Positions 24,796 to 31,790 of a stretch of DNA of 64,000 bases are shown here, in pieces (the stretch's first letter is position 1; each line of letters opens with the position of its first letter). Source of the DNA: Shouchella oshimensis (GTDB lineage: Bacteria > Bacillota > Bacilli > Bacillales > Bacillaceae_D); NCBI RefSeq assembly GCF_002019765.1, contig NZ_KV917380.1:2638667-2702666 (forward strand), in the 5' to 3' direction. Under the pieces are notes generated by a model that was not told the origin of the DNA, did not search any database, and was given only the letters and a program-made list of their open reading frames with translations. Both the position numbers and the translations under genes were made by a program.

Positions 24796-25061
24796 TGGAA
24801 AAACGCTCGCTCTCTCGCTTTTAACTCGCCTCGATCAACTAAGTCAGCCGCTAACACCAGTACCTCTTCCCAACGTCGATTGAAGCGTTTAGCGATGAAC
24901 ATAAGCCCCCTGTTCTCTTTCCAGAGACGTTTAAATTCTGCTTTCTCCCAACTGGACCATAGATAGTTGAACTGGATACCTGCCACATAAGCGCCCTCTT
25001 TTAAGCTAATCTTTTGCTCTGCCCACGTTCTATTAGGCAAGTGCTGCTCGTTCTTCTTCAC
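24792..25061 (-). CDS. Unrecognised basic helical protein, GTG start
   Basis: 89 aa, GTG at 25061 with GGAGGCGAGG. Helical, rich in Trp and Lys (YLWSSWEKAEFKRLWKENRG) with a second helix pair FNRRWEEVLVLAADLVDRGE. The pattern recalls SANT/Myb-like DNA-binding helices, without certainty. Confidence 0.6.
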   Translation of the reverse strand: MKKNEQHLPNRTWAEQKISLKEGAYVAGIQFNYLWSSWEKAEFKRLWKENRGLMFIAKRFNRRWEEVLVLAADLVDRGELKARERAFFQ

Positions 25062-25212
25062 GTAACCTCGCCTCCAATTCAGCTATTTGCCGCATTCGTT
25101 TAGGTCGTGTCACATTTTGATAATGCTGATATTTGTAATCTGACTCGCTACAGGTGCAGGGGGTTATTAACCATCCCCCTGGTATGTTTTTACCTACTGT
25201 ACATTTACACAT
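25033..25212 (-). CDS. Tiny Cys-rich protein
   Basis: 59 aa, ATG at 25212 after AGAGGGGG. Four Cys in two pairs, MCKC and CTCS, flank a Gly-Gly-Trp turn; then a basic coiled segment (MRQIAELEARLREEERAALA). Its end overlaps the next gene by 29 bases in another frame. A small metal-binding protein is likely. Confidence 0.65.
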   Translation of the reverse strand: MCKCTVGKNIPGGWLITPCTCSESDYKYQHYQNVTRPKRMRQIAELEARLREEERAALA

Positions 25213-25215
25213 GGT

Positions 25216-25488
25216 TTATGCCCCCTCTGCTTTGACTGATAAGGTTGTTTTTATATACTCTCTTGTTTGCTTGATATCTTTTACTAATTGCTCTAACGTT
25301 TCGGCATCAGAACTAGCAATCAAGATGTTTAATATCTTTTGGAAGGCTTGCTCTGGCTTACTGTAATAGCCAAGTATTTTATATAGCGGCGCTCCTGATT
25401 TCTTGTCGAACTTGCCTGAGTATTCTTTGAGATAATATTGCGTTTCGTCACTTTCTAGGTAAAGGTTTCCTTCAATTTGTACTTTCAT
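25216..25488 (-). CDS. Unrecognised small phage protein
   Basis: 90 aa, ATG at 25488, 3 bases after the helicase loader stop. Starts with beta strands (MKVQIEGNLYLESDETQYY), then helices with LEQLVKDIKQTREYIKTTLS. Small proteins of this build follow the helicase loader gene in several Bacillus phages; no function recognised. Confidence 0.65.
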   Translation of the reverse strand: MKVQIEGNLYLESDETQYYLKEYSGKFDKKSGAPLYKILGYYSKPEQAFQKILNILIASSDAETLEQLVKDIKQTREYIKTTLSVKAEGA

Positions 25489-25491
25489 GGT

Positions 25492-26328
25492 TTATGCCTC
25501 CAAGTCTTTCGCAAAGTTTATTAAACGCTCTTTCGCAAGCTCTTTTCGATAGCTCGTTGCTTTATTTTCAATCGTGATACACATTTCACTTAGCCGATCC
25601 ACTGAACGTCCACCGATCTTCTCATGCAGTTCAGATGGCTTGAGGTTGCTTGTGTAGAAGATTGGGCGCTTTTTTCGATAACGGTGGTCTATGATGCCAA
25701 AGAACGTTTCTTCTACCCACTCAGTCACCTTTTCAGCCCCTATATCGTCCAAAACTAGCAAGTCGCATGTTACCAATGCCCTTATCACTTCGTCGTATTT
25801 AAAGTTGCTCTTATCGCCAAACGTGCTCTTGAGCTTGTCCAACATATCTTTTGTCGTTTGGAAAACAACCGTATGCCCTTTACTGTTTAATTCATTTGCC
25901 ACTGCTGCAGCTATATGACTTTTACCGTTGCCGTAGCTACCCCAGATTCCTAAAGATGTACCGCCGAACTCTTCAAACTCATTCACGTATTTCCGCGCCG
26001 CTTTAAATGGCTTTTCCGTTCCTGATCGATGAATGAAGCTTTCAAACGTTGAGTTGGCGAATTTCTCACCCATCGTCGAGATATTAAACAAACGCTTAGT
26101 TGTTTTATCCTGTACAAATCGCTCTCTCTTAATCTCTTCTTCTTTCATTTTTCGAGTCACACATTCGCAAACCGGTTGGACAATCTTTTTTCTGTTCATG
26201 ATCTCTATTTCAATCTGGCGGATAAACTCCCCGCAATGGGGACATTCAGCCCCGCCGTCTTTAGAGGGAAAGTTCGTCGTATTCTGCTCCATCACTTGGC
26301 TTATTGCCCTTGCTGTTGCCTGAATCAA
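25492..26328 (-). CDS. Helicase loader, DnaC/DnaI type
   Basis: 278 aa from a TTG at 26328 preceded by AAGGAGG. The N-terminal zinc domain has CPHCGEF and CECV pairs. The AAA+ core shows Walker A GSYGNGKSH, Walker B LLVLDDIGAEK, sensor 1 FYTSNLKPSEL and the arginine finger region GGRSVDRLSEM. It loads the replicative helicase at the phage origin, as lambda P or DnaI. It overlaps the initiator gene by 68 bases in another frame. Confidence 0.92.
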   Translation of the reverse strand: MIQATARAISQVMEQNTTNFPSKDGGAECPHCGEFIRQIEIEIMNRKKIVQPVCECVTRKMKEEEIKRERFVQDKTTKRLFNISTMGEKFANSTFESFIHRSGTEKPFKAARKYVNEFEEFGGTSLGIWGSYGNGKSHIAAAVANELNSKGHTVVFQTTKDMLDKLKSTFGDKSNFKYDEVIRALVTCDLLVLDDIGAEKVTEWVEETFFGIIDHRYRKKRPIFYTSNLKPSELHEKIGGRSVDRLSEMCITIENKATSYRKELAKERLINFAKDLEA

Positions 26329-27031
26329 CCTTAACGCCTCCTTTTCTAGACCAAGACTTTATTGTGAAGTAGTGGCTTTTGTATCTTCTTCCTGTACTGC
26401 CTATATAGTCGTTAAGCCTAATCATTAGTTCTCTTGTTATATCTTTTCCAAGGTCATCAACGAGTTTGTTAAGTTCGGATTCCGTAAGTTTGACGAAGTC
26501 AAAATAGAGATTTTTCTTTTCTTCTTCTTTTTGTTCTTCTTTTTCTTCTTCTTCTTTTTCTTCTTCTTGTTGAATTTTTTCCGACGTATCGTGGTACGTA
26601 TCGTGGAAAGCCTTACTATACGTATCGTAGATGGTTTTTAGCTTCTGATTTTCAATTGAATCACTCACATACTCGATTAACGTTTTATCTTTGACCTGAG
26701 AAAGCTCTTTTTTGACGCAATCCTCAACTGGCTTCCCTCCACGATTAAGGTTATATTTCCCCCAGTTTTTTATAGCGATCTCTTTCGTTAGATCGTTGTA
26801 TTTAATTAACTTGTGATGGTTGATAAAGCGATCAAATAGAGACTTGATACTCTCTGGTGAATAACCAATCTCGAAAGCCGCAACCTTTTTCATAAGCTCA
26901 TAGATGCCTGTTTGAGTTGTATGTTTGTTTGTAAGCAGATATAGGAAGAACAGCTTGTCCTCTGGTGTAAGTTCCTCAGTCACTTTAGGATCATCCCAAA
27001 ATTTCGTTTGTACCTTTCTGAATTTAGCCAT
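26261..27031 (-). CDS. Replication initiator (phage O / DnaD-like replisome organiser)
   Basis: 256 aa. The N-terminal winged-helix part matches phage replisome organisers: MAKFRKVQTKFWDDPKVTEE, LFFLYLLTNKHTTQTGIYEL. Then a linker containing DTYHDTSEK and a long Glu/Lys run, and a C-terminal DnaD-like part (GRRYKSHYFTIKSWSRKGG). It would bind the origin and bring the loader encoded next door. The gene carries DNA repeats that may be the origin itself. Confidence 0.85.
   Translation of the reverse strand: MAKFRKVQTKFWDDPKVTEELTPEDKLFFLYLLTNKHTTQTGIYELMKKVAAFEIGYSPESIKSLFDRFINHHKLIKYNDLTKEIAIKNWGKYNLNRGGKPVEDCVKKELSQVKDKTLIEYVSDSIENQKLKTIYDTYSKAFHDTYHDTSEKIQQEEEKEEEEKEEQKEEEKKNLYFDFVKLTESELNKLVDDLGKDITRELMIRLNDYIGSTGRRYKSHYFTIKSWSRKGGVKVDSGNSKGNKPSDGAEYDELSL
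26510..26630. repeat. Candidate replication origin: three iterons beside a purine/pyrimidine-rich stretch
   Basis: ACGTATCGTGG or ACGTATCGTAG at 26584-26594, 26596-26606 and 26620-26630, next to a long TTCTTC-rich stretch (26513-26578) in the initiator gene. Lambda places its origin inside the O gene in the same way. Alternative: the repeats only reflect repeated His-Asp-Thr-Tyr codons. Confidence 0.6.
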
Positions 27032-27074
27032 TTGTAACTCCCCTTAAAAAATAGTTGCTATTTGCTAAAAAGTT

Positions 27075-27112
27075 GTACTAACAGCAAGCCTTTTATGGTA
27101 TACTGTTAGTAC
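27075..27112. promoter_or_regulatory. Perfect 10-bp inverted repeat (operator candidate)
   Basis: GTACTAACAG at 27075-27084 and CTGTTAGTAC at 27103-27112, 18 bases apart, in the gap between initiator and antirepressor genes. The right arm overlaps a plus-strand -10 element. It may bind a phage regulator. Confidence 0.6.
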
Positions 27113-27168
27113 CTAATATTTGTTCGTGTTATTTCTAAGTCACTGTTCTCAGCAGTGGCTTTTTTGTT
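27099..27168 (+). ncRNA. Candidate OOP-like short RNA antisense to the antirepressor 3' end
   Basis: Plus strand: extended -10 TGGTATACT (core 27099-27104), then about 58 bases ending in the hairpin GTCACTG-TTCTCAG-CAGTGGC followed by TTTTTT. The hairpin covers the stop codon of the minus-strand antirepressor gene. Lambda OOP RNA has the same position between cII and O. Confidence 0.5.
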
Positions 27169-27877
27169 TGTCCAAAACTTCTAAAAGCTTAATTTGACCT
27201 TTTCCAGTCACCATCGTAGTTAGTGATTGAACATCACCTTCTGTTCGTTGTACTAGCGTAGGAACTGATACGAACCACCCACTATCAACGTATTGTTGCT
27301 TAGGATTATTCTTTTCTCTTCCTGTCTTAATCAAATATCCATTATCCCTTAACCACTTAAACATCTTATTACGTCCAAAACTGATACCTTTTTCTTCAAA
27401 CACCATCTTGCAAAAAGCTCCGACATTCAAGTGGGCATCACTAGTAGAGACAGCCTTTCCAAAAGTCGTATATGGCTTGTCCATTTCAATTTGCAACTGC
27501 AAGTTATTTACTCGCTTATCTGCGATTTGCAACGCTCTAGCCATCACTTGTTCAGGGCTATTCCACGCTTTCTCTAATTGCAAGAAATACTTACGGGCTT
27601 TCTTGCCTATGTCAGTCCTTTGCAACATTAAAATCTCTTTTGCCATATCTATACGTACCTTATGATCAGAAACTGTATGTTCTCGTCCGTGCGATGTTAC
27701 TTTTTTTTGAGTAACATCAAAATAATCCACATTTTTAACAAACCCGTAATCTGCCATTCTTGTAAACCAATCAAGATATTTTGTCTTCACTTGCAGAAAT
27801 TCGTGCAATTCTCTTCCTGATACAAATAAATCTCCAGACTCTTCATCATGAGTAGTGTTTATCAGTAACTCCTGCAC
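27149..27877 (-). CDS. Phage antirepressor, AntA plus KilAC domains, GTG start
   Basis: 242 aa, GTG at 27877 with AAAGGAGTG. The N-terminal AntA/AntB domain is seen in SGRELHEFLQVKTKYLDWFT and KVRIDMAKEILMLQRTDIGK; the C-terminal KilAC domain in NVGAFCKMVFEEKGISFGRN and MFKWLRDNGYLIKTGREKNN. Such proteins counter the phage repressor during induction. It is transcribed from the switch at 28.3 kb. A 3'-overlapping antisense RNA is predicted. Confidence 0.9.
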   Translation of the reverse strand: MQELLINTTHDEESGDLFVSGRELHEFLQVKTKYLDWFTRMADYGFVKNVDYFDVTQKKVTSHGREHTVSDHKVRIDMAKEILMLQRTDIGKKARKYFLQLEKAWNSPEQVMARALQIADKRVNNLQLQIEMDKPYTTFGKAVSTSDAHLNVGAFCKMVFEEKGISFGRNKMFKWLRDNGYLIKTGREKNNPKQQYVDSGWFVSVPTLVQRTEGDVQSLTTMVTGKGQIKLLEVLDKQKSHC

Positions 27878-28081
27878 AAAATCACTCCTTTTTGTAAATT
27901 AATAATTGATTGCAAGCAATAACACTCTCGTCGGTATAGGTTGGCTCTCCAAAATTGGCGAGTGAGAATTACCTGCCACATTTGCTCGTTTCGTATTAGC
28001 TCCGAAGCTGCAATCCCATTGAGAACAGCTTCATCGCTACAACTTGTCCACTTAACCACCTCCTCGGAAGTGATCTTATAA

Positions 28082-28282
28082 TCAATCTAGGGAAATGAGC
28101 TCAGCCATTTCACAATTAAGAGCTTCGCAAACTTTCTCCGCGACAGGTATGTTAATTCTCGATACCTGATTCAACTTCCAACTGTGTAGTGTTGGTCTAC
28201 TAACTCCCGATATTGAACTTAGTTCACTAATGGACTTGATTTCTGCTTTGGACATCATTTCTTCCAAGTTGAAACGAGCCAT
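28082..28282 (-). CDS. Cro-like helix-turn-helix regulator
   Basis: 66 aa with a good ribosome site. A full XRE-type helix-turn-helix is present: IKSISELSSISGVSRPTLHS with WKLNQ next. Divergent from a related gene at 28454. Being first in the minus-strand early operon, it corresponds to Cro. It resembles its divergent neighbour strongly (shared KSI..L....G.SRPTL), which points to duplication. Confidence 0.85.
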   Translation of the reverse strand: MARFNLEEMMSKAEIKSISELSSISGVSRPTLHSWKLNQVSRINIPVAEKVCEALNCEMAELISLD

Positions 28283-28326
28283 TCTTTCACCTCCTGTTGT
28301 AGATAATTATATTTCACTTTACCATT

Positions 28327-28424
28327 ATTGTAAATCTTCAATTACAATATAGTAAAATAAGACTATCATTTTAGGTAAATCACTTGCATAAAAAGCTCTT
28401 TTGGTTTAACATATTTGTAAATCT
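28327..28424. promoter_or_regulatory. Operator region between the two related helix-turn-helix genes
   Basis: ATTGTAA (28327-28333) and TTACAAT (28342-28348) form an inverted repeat, and TTGTAAATCT occurs twice in direct orientation (28329-28338 and 28415-28424), one copy near each start. These are candidate binding sites for the paired regulators. Confidence 0.65.
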
Positions 28425-28453
28425 AGATAACATATTTGGAAGGGAGGATTACA

Positions 28454-28675
28454 ATGCGAAAAGTGCAATTCCATCTTCACGTTCTTATGGGCAAGAACAG
28501 AATCAAAAGCATAAACGATCTTGCAAAGAAGACTGGCATTAGTCGTCCTACTCTTACGAAGATCTACGACAACAACACAACAAGAGTAGATTTTGAAACA
28601 ATACAAACCTTATGTGACTTTTTTGACTGCAAGCTCTCCGACCTTATGAGCATGGAAGGAGATACGGAAAATTAA
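28454..28675 (+). CDS. Small XRE-type regulator, divergent partner of the Cro-like gene
   Basis: 73 aa from the ATG at 28454 with GAAGGGAGG. Helix-turn-helix: IKSINDLAKKTGISRPTLTK, then IYDNNTTRVDFETIQ. Single-domain, without a cleavage or oligomerisation domain. It reads against the early operon and so occupies the CI position of this switch. Strong similarity to the gene at 28082. Confidence 0.85.
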   Translation: MRKVQFHLHVLMGKNRIKSINDLAKKTGISRPTLTKIYDNNTTRVDFETIQTLCDFFDCKLSDLMSMEGDTEN

Positions 28676-28908
28676 ATGTTTAGGTCCAGTTGCGAAATTA
28701 ATCTAACTGGAAGGGAGGGGCGCGCACGGTAATGTGATCAGCTCCTTTTTATTTTGATCTTATGTATGTTCGTGATGAGTTTAGTACGTATGTTCGATTT
28801 TAGATCAACAAAAATCCATGTTTTGGTACGCTCTCCAAGGGTAATGAATTAGAAGCATTCATTAGACCTTAACTTCTAGATGTAGCTATAGAAATGGGGG
28901 TAATTAAA

Positions 28909-29088
28909 ATGAAAGATGCATTAATAAAAACCTCAGTCACTACTTTTATCACAGTTGCAGGTATTTTAATTATATTGCTCACCTTTAATGGGACATCTGT
29001 ATTTAATAACCCTGTATTAATGTCAGCTCTAGCGTTTGTCGTCCTGATGAACTTTGCTATTACAATCTTTAGGAGCCGTTCAACTTAG
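28909..29088 (+). CDS. Small two-helix membrane protein
   Basis: 59 aa from the ATG at 28909 with GGGGGT before it. Two membrane helices: VTTFITVAGILIILLTF and LMSALAFVVLMNFAITIF. First of a set of small plus-strand membrane-protein genes that run against the early operon. Function unknown; superinfection exclusion is one possibility. Confidence 0.65.
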   Translation: MKDALIKTSVTTFITVAGILIILLTFNGTSVFNNPVLMSALAFVVLMNFAITIFRSRST

Positions 29089-29116
29089 ACTGATTAAACT
29101 TATTGGAGGTCTACTT

Positions 29117-29221
29117 ATGAATAGCAATAATGATAAGAAACCGTCCCGTAACAAGAAGGATATATTCCTTTGGATACTTGGAGGATTTTTAGGCACTCTC
29201 ATAGCTATATTAATATTTTGA
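29117..29221 (+). CDS. Tiny single-pass membrane protein
   Basis: 34 aa, ATG at 29117 after TTGGAGG. A polar start (MNSNNDKKPSRNKKD) precedes one membrane helix, FLWILGGFLGTLIAILIF, which ends the protein. It lies between two other membrane-protein genes on the same strand. Confidence 0.6.
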   Translation: MNSNNDKKPSRNKKDIFLWILGGFLGTLIAILIF

Positions 29222-29253
29222 TACTCTAGTTAACCAAATTCAGGAGGAATTCG

Positions 29254-29445
29254 ATGGATCGTTTTAACAAATGGACTTATGCACTTACAATGGCTCTCTT
29301 ATGTGGCGGCGTTTACTTTGCAATGGGTTATTTTGTTAACGATGAAGCAAAATGGTTAAATACGCTTATCCTATCCTCCGGACTATTCGTAACATGGGTA
29401 TTTCTTTTCCCTAGATTCTTTAAAAATGTTGAGGATAAAAGGTGA
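29254..29445 (+). CDS. Small two-helix membrane protein
   Basis: 63 aa, ATG at 29254 with AGGAGG. Two membrane helices (YALTMALLCGGVYFAMGYFV and LNTLILSSGLFVTWVFLF) joined by a short polar loop, basic C-terminus. Last of three consecutive plus-strand membrane-protein genes, followed by a hairpin. Confidence 0.7.
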   Translation: MDRFNKWTYALTMALLCGGVYFAMGYFVNDEAKWLNTLILSSGLFVTWVFLFPRFFKNVEDKR

Positions 29446-29447
29446 TA

Positions 29448-29466
29448 CTCCCCACAGAGGGGAGCG
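29448..29466. terminator. Hairpin between convergent genes
   Basis: CTCCCC, five-base loop, GGGGAG, just after the stop at 29445 and before the end of the minus-strand gene at 29467. T-tracts are short on both sides. Confidence 0.5.
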
Positions 29467-29592
29467 TTAAATAAAACCTTTTCCATAACAATTCTTACAA
29501 AATTCAGGTGAGTTAACTGATCCTTTATACATCCCCTTATAGACAAGCGCTAGGACAAATCCTCTTCCTTTGCATTTCTTACATTTACGCAT
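29467..29592 (-). CDS. Tiny DnaJ-type zinc-finger protein
   Basis: 41 aa, ATG at 29592. Two CxxCxGxG knuckles, CKKCKGRGF and CKNCYGKGF, make up most of the protein, as in the DnaJ central domain. It is preceded by a GGAGGAAGAGGG leader. Part of the minus-strand early operon. Binding of zinc is nearly sure; the role is unknown. Confidence 0.75.
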   Translation of the reverse strand: MRKCKKCKGRGFVLALVYKGMYKGSVNSPEFCKNCYGKGFI

Positions 29593-29619
29593 CCCTCTTC
29601 CTCCTATACAGTAGTAGCC

Positions 29620-29850
29620 TTAATCCCAATAATCAGCTATCACATTACCGTTCTTATCAAAGTATCTAGTGCGCCACTTCGGATGACAGTTGCCAGAATA
29701 CTTTTCGCCATCGAATCGGACGTTTATGTTTAAACTTCGATTACCAGCTGTAACAACGCCCATCTTTCCATCAACTTCAACTCTCATACCACGTTTCAAG
29801 AAAGGCATAAATCGCTTCTCTTTAACGTTTTTTAGACTTATAGCAGCCAT
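29620..29850 (-). CDS. Unrecognised small basic protein
   Basis: 76 aa from the ATG at 29850 with TAGGAGGGG; a longer in-frame start overlaps the gene before. A small beta-barrel pattern is seen (GMRVEVDGKMGVVTAGN, then VRFDGEKYSGNCHPKW), similar to KOW or SH3-like folds of small phage proteins. Function unknown. Confidence 0.65.
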   Translation of the reverse strand: MAAISLKNVKEKRFMPFLKRGMRVEVDGKMGVVTAGNRSLNINVRFDGEKYSGNCHPKWRTRYFDKNGNVIADYWD

Positions 29851-29863
29851 TCCGTTTCCCCTC

Positions 29864-30139
29864 CTATAGCTTCTCGCAAAATACATGAGCCACGAACGTG
29901 TCATTATCAAACATTACAGTTCCTATAAAATCCATATAACTTGCTGTATCAAGTAATGGATCCCCTGTCGTACCGATTACGACTGTATAGTCATCCATTT
30001 CCTTTACTTTTGGATCGACTATAGCCCATAAAACTAATTGATCTTTCTGATTGGCAACTGATAAAACTTTTGCCCCTTCTGGCAATTCCAAATTTTGTGT
30101 AAGAACCAATTTCAAGTTGTATTTAAATATTGATTTCAA
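29864..30139 (-). CDS. Small phage protein, DUF7352-like, TTG start
   Basis: 91 aa; the TTG at 30139 follows GGAGGGG. Beta-rich: YNLKLVLTQNLELPEGAKVL, QLVLWAIVDPKVKE, ending FVAHVFCEKL. This build (a protein of about 90 residues with an ELPEGAKVL-type turn) is common in phage early operons. Confidence 0.7.
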   Translation of the reverse strand: MKSIFKYNLKLVLTQNLELPEGAKVLSVANQKDQLVLWAIVDPKVKEMDDYTVVIGTTGDPLLDTASYMDFIGTVMFDNDTFVAHVFCEKL

Positions 30140-30150
30140 GCGTTTCCCCT

Positions 30151-30332
30151 CCTATATAGGCACCCTATTCATTAATATCGATCCAAGCGCTTCCGCCTTC
30201 TTCTACAACATCAACAATGTGTATCTCGCAATCGTTCGCTTTGTCAAAGACCTTTATACTCTTGTCCTGTGGCATATCTAACAATTTTTCAATTAACTCT
30301 TTGACTATCATTTCTAAGCCCTCCTATATAGG
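30151..30332 (-). repeat. Repeated palindromic ribosome-site leader CCTATATAGGAGG
   Basis: Identical CCTATATAGG palindromes overlapping the Shine-Dalgarno AGGAGG occur at 30151-30160 and 30323-30332, each before a small early gene; partial forms precede 29592, 29850 and 30586. The shared leader suggests duplicated modules or common translation control. Confidence 0.55.
30165..30311 (-). CDS. Tiny acidic phage protein
   Basis: 48 aa, ATG at 30311 after TATAGGAGGG. MIVKELIEKLLDMPQDKSIK leads into two beta strands ending SAWIDINE. This layout (a helix with Leu-Pro-Gln-Asp followed by strands) is a widespread small phage protein type of unknown role. Confidence 0.7.
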   Translation of the reverse strand: MIVKELIEKLLDMPQDKSIKVFDKANDCEIHIVDVVEEGGSAWIDINE

Positions 30333-30337
30333 CAGTA

Positions 30338-30586
30338 TCAATTTGGGTCGTTACCAAGATATTTCGTTATTTGACCATCAGACTTTGGTTTTATTGGCTC
30401 TTCGTAATTTTGGCGAATTTCTAGAGCGTCTTCTGCACGAATCCAAAAATCCCGACCAAACGGATCATAATCTTCTAATAATAACTCTGCCGAACCATTA
30501 GATTCTTTTCTAATTTCTCTAATTTCAAACCACGCTTCTTCATCAATAAATGAATCTGGATTACGGTTAAATTTTGCGTATGACAT
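30338..30586 (-). CDS. Unrecognised small acidic protein
   Basis: 82 aa, ATG at 30586 with AGGAGG. Starts MSYAKFNRNPDSFIDEEAWF; the middle has aromatic and acidic residues (LLLEDYDPFGRDFWIRAED). No motif recognised. Member of the minus-strand early operon. Confidence 0.65.
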   Translation of the reverse strand: MSYAKFNRNPDSFIDEEAWFEIREIRKESNGSAELLLEDYDPFGRDFWIRAEDALEIRQNYEEPIKPKSDGQITKYLGNDPN

Positions 30587-30670
30587 GATTTCTTATCCTC
30601 CTAGTGGCAGTAGCCAATTTTTATGAAACTTCTTCTCTTCACCAGCGTATAAATTAGTGAGGTGATTAAA

Positions 30671-30841
30671 ATGAGAACAAACTTATACTATCTGGCAGGC
30701 ACATTGTTTTTGTTACTTGGTGGAATTATGTTTTTATCCAGCTCCACATCATTTCTACAATTCATCTATCTCATTGCTGGGATTTGCTTCATGGCTACTG
30801 CAATGACACGGCAAAAGAAAGAAGGAAAAGGAAGAAGGTAG
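30671..30841 (+). CDS. Small two-helix membrane protein
   Basis: 56 aa, ATG at 30671 with GAGGTG. Membrane helices LYYLAGTLFLLLGGIMFL and FLQFIYLIAGICFMATAM, basic end (RQKKEGKGRR). It resembles the gene at 32130 in layout. Plus strand, set between two minus-strand early genes, so an inserted single-gene unit. Confidence 0.65.
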   Translation: MRTNLYYLAGTLFLLLGGIMFLSSSTSFLQFIYLIAGICFMATAMTRQKKEGKGRR

Positions 30842-30842
30842 C

Positions 30843-31208
30843 CTAATTGTTTAGTAACTCCGGGTGTTGGTGGATGTTTCCTGCAACTATATGACCCCTT
30901 GCATGTATCGGAAACAGCCTTGTCTCCAACCACTCCTCACCTTCGTACTTTTGAATAAACTTGTATTCTCGTTCGAAACAGCCGTTTTCAAATACAACTC
31001 GGTAGTACTTTTTCTCGCGATTAGACGGCTGTAAAACATCCCCCTCATAGATCTCCGTACCGTTCTTGTCTTTGAGTCCGGTGTATTGCATGATTGTTAT
31101 TGGCTGACCTTCATTAAGCCATCGAAAGCAATCGCCTGTTACCCTCTCTTGCACCATAGTTTTTAATTTCTCGCTTTCGTACCAACCGCGAAACTTTATC
31201 TCTCGCAT
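30843..31208 (-). CDS. YopX family protein
   Basis: 121 aa, ATG at 31208 with AAGGAGG. The family signature is clear: MREIKFRGWYESEKLK at the start, ITIMQYTGLKDKNGTEIYEGD in the middle (shortened here to its first 20 residues when compared), VVFENGCFEREYKF and the late GNIHQHPELL. YopX proteins are frequent in Gram-positive phages; their role is not known. Confidence 0.92.
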   Translation of the reverse strand: MREIKFRGWYESEKLKTMVQERVTGDCFRWLNEGQPITIMQYTGLKDKNGTEIYEGDVLQPSNREKKYYRVVFENGCFEREYKFIQKYEGEEWLETRLFPIHARGHIVAGNIHQHPELLNN

Positions 31209-31228
31209 AGTAAATCCTCCTTATCACT

Positions 31229-31243
31229 GTTTGGTCATACTGT
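31229..31243. repeat. GTTTGGTCATACTGT repeat, copy 1
   Basis: Identical over 15 bases to the copy at 31720-31734 and similar to 32350-32361. Located 98 bases before the TTG start of the plus-strand membrane gene at 31341. Confidence 0.7.
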
Positions 31244-31340
31244 CTGATTAATTAATTACTCCCAAATCAAATTTGTGTTATATTAGACATAAGATTTGGA
31301 ATAGAATATATTTAATGATTCCTTGAAAGGAGATCATCAA

Positions 31341-31649
31341 TTGGAAAACACAAATGCTTTAACAAAGAAAGGAACTATCATAAAATACATAGCGTTAATT
31401 ATTGGCATCGCATGTTTGTTATTAACTTTCATCACTCCTACAAGGGTAGTAATGATTGGTTCCATTTACGGTGATTACATTGTCTTTGCACTTACAGCAA
31501 TTGGTGTGCTACTCTCAATTTACTCAATAAGAATTTCAGAAAAGAAACTGATACCGATTTTGTCTTTAATTTTGTCCTTATCTTTCCCTATAATGTTCGT
31601 ACTTTGGTTAATCTTACTTTTTACTGGGACAATCGATTTTGCACCGTGA
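31341..31649 (+). CDS. Small membrane protein with three to four helices, TTG start
   Basis: 102 aa; the TTG at 31341 follows AAAGGAG. Hydrophobic segments: IIKYIALIIGIACLLLTFI, YIVFALTAIGVLLSIYSI and ILSLILSLSFPIMFVLWLIL. It has its own upstream repeat and terminator, making it a separate unit against the early operon. Function unknown. Confidence 0.7.
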   Translation: MENTNALTKKGTIIKYIALIIGIACLLLTFITPTRVVMIGSIYGDYIVFALTAIGVLLSIYSIRISEKKLIPILSLILSLSFPIMFVLWLILLFTGTIDFAP

Positions 31650-31652
31650 TTC

Positions 31653-31680
31653 AAGGCTGTTTTTAAAGCCTTATTTTTTT
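31653..31680 (+). terminator. Terminator of the 31341-31649 gene
   Basis: AAGGCT, eight-base loop, AGCCTT, then an A and seven T. Confidence 0.8.
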
Positions 31681-31719
31681 GAAAACGTGCTAATGATAAC
31701 CTCTCAGTTTATGGACTTC

Positions 31720-31734
31720 GTTTGGTCATACTGT
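31720..31734. repeat. GTTTGGTCATACTGT repeat, copy 2
   Basis: Exact 15-base match to copy 1, 57 bases before the start at 31791. It is preceded by CAGTTTATGGA, which recurs at 32051-32061 before the next plus-strand gene. Confidence 0.7.
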
Positions 31735-31790
31735 GCGCTACAGAATTTATGTTATGATTAATAGAAATTACTCTGCAAGGTTGTGTTTGT

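Noticed and set aside
27862-28059. 65-codon frame between the Cro-like and antirepressor genes
   Set aside because: The GTG start falls within the ribosome-site sequence GAGGAGGTG, the translation (many Cys, Arg, Trp) does not look like a phage protein, and no better start is seen. A real gene here is possible but not supported.
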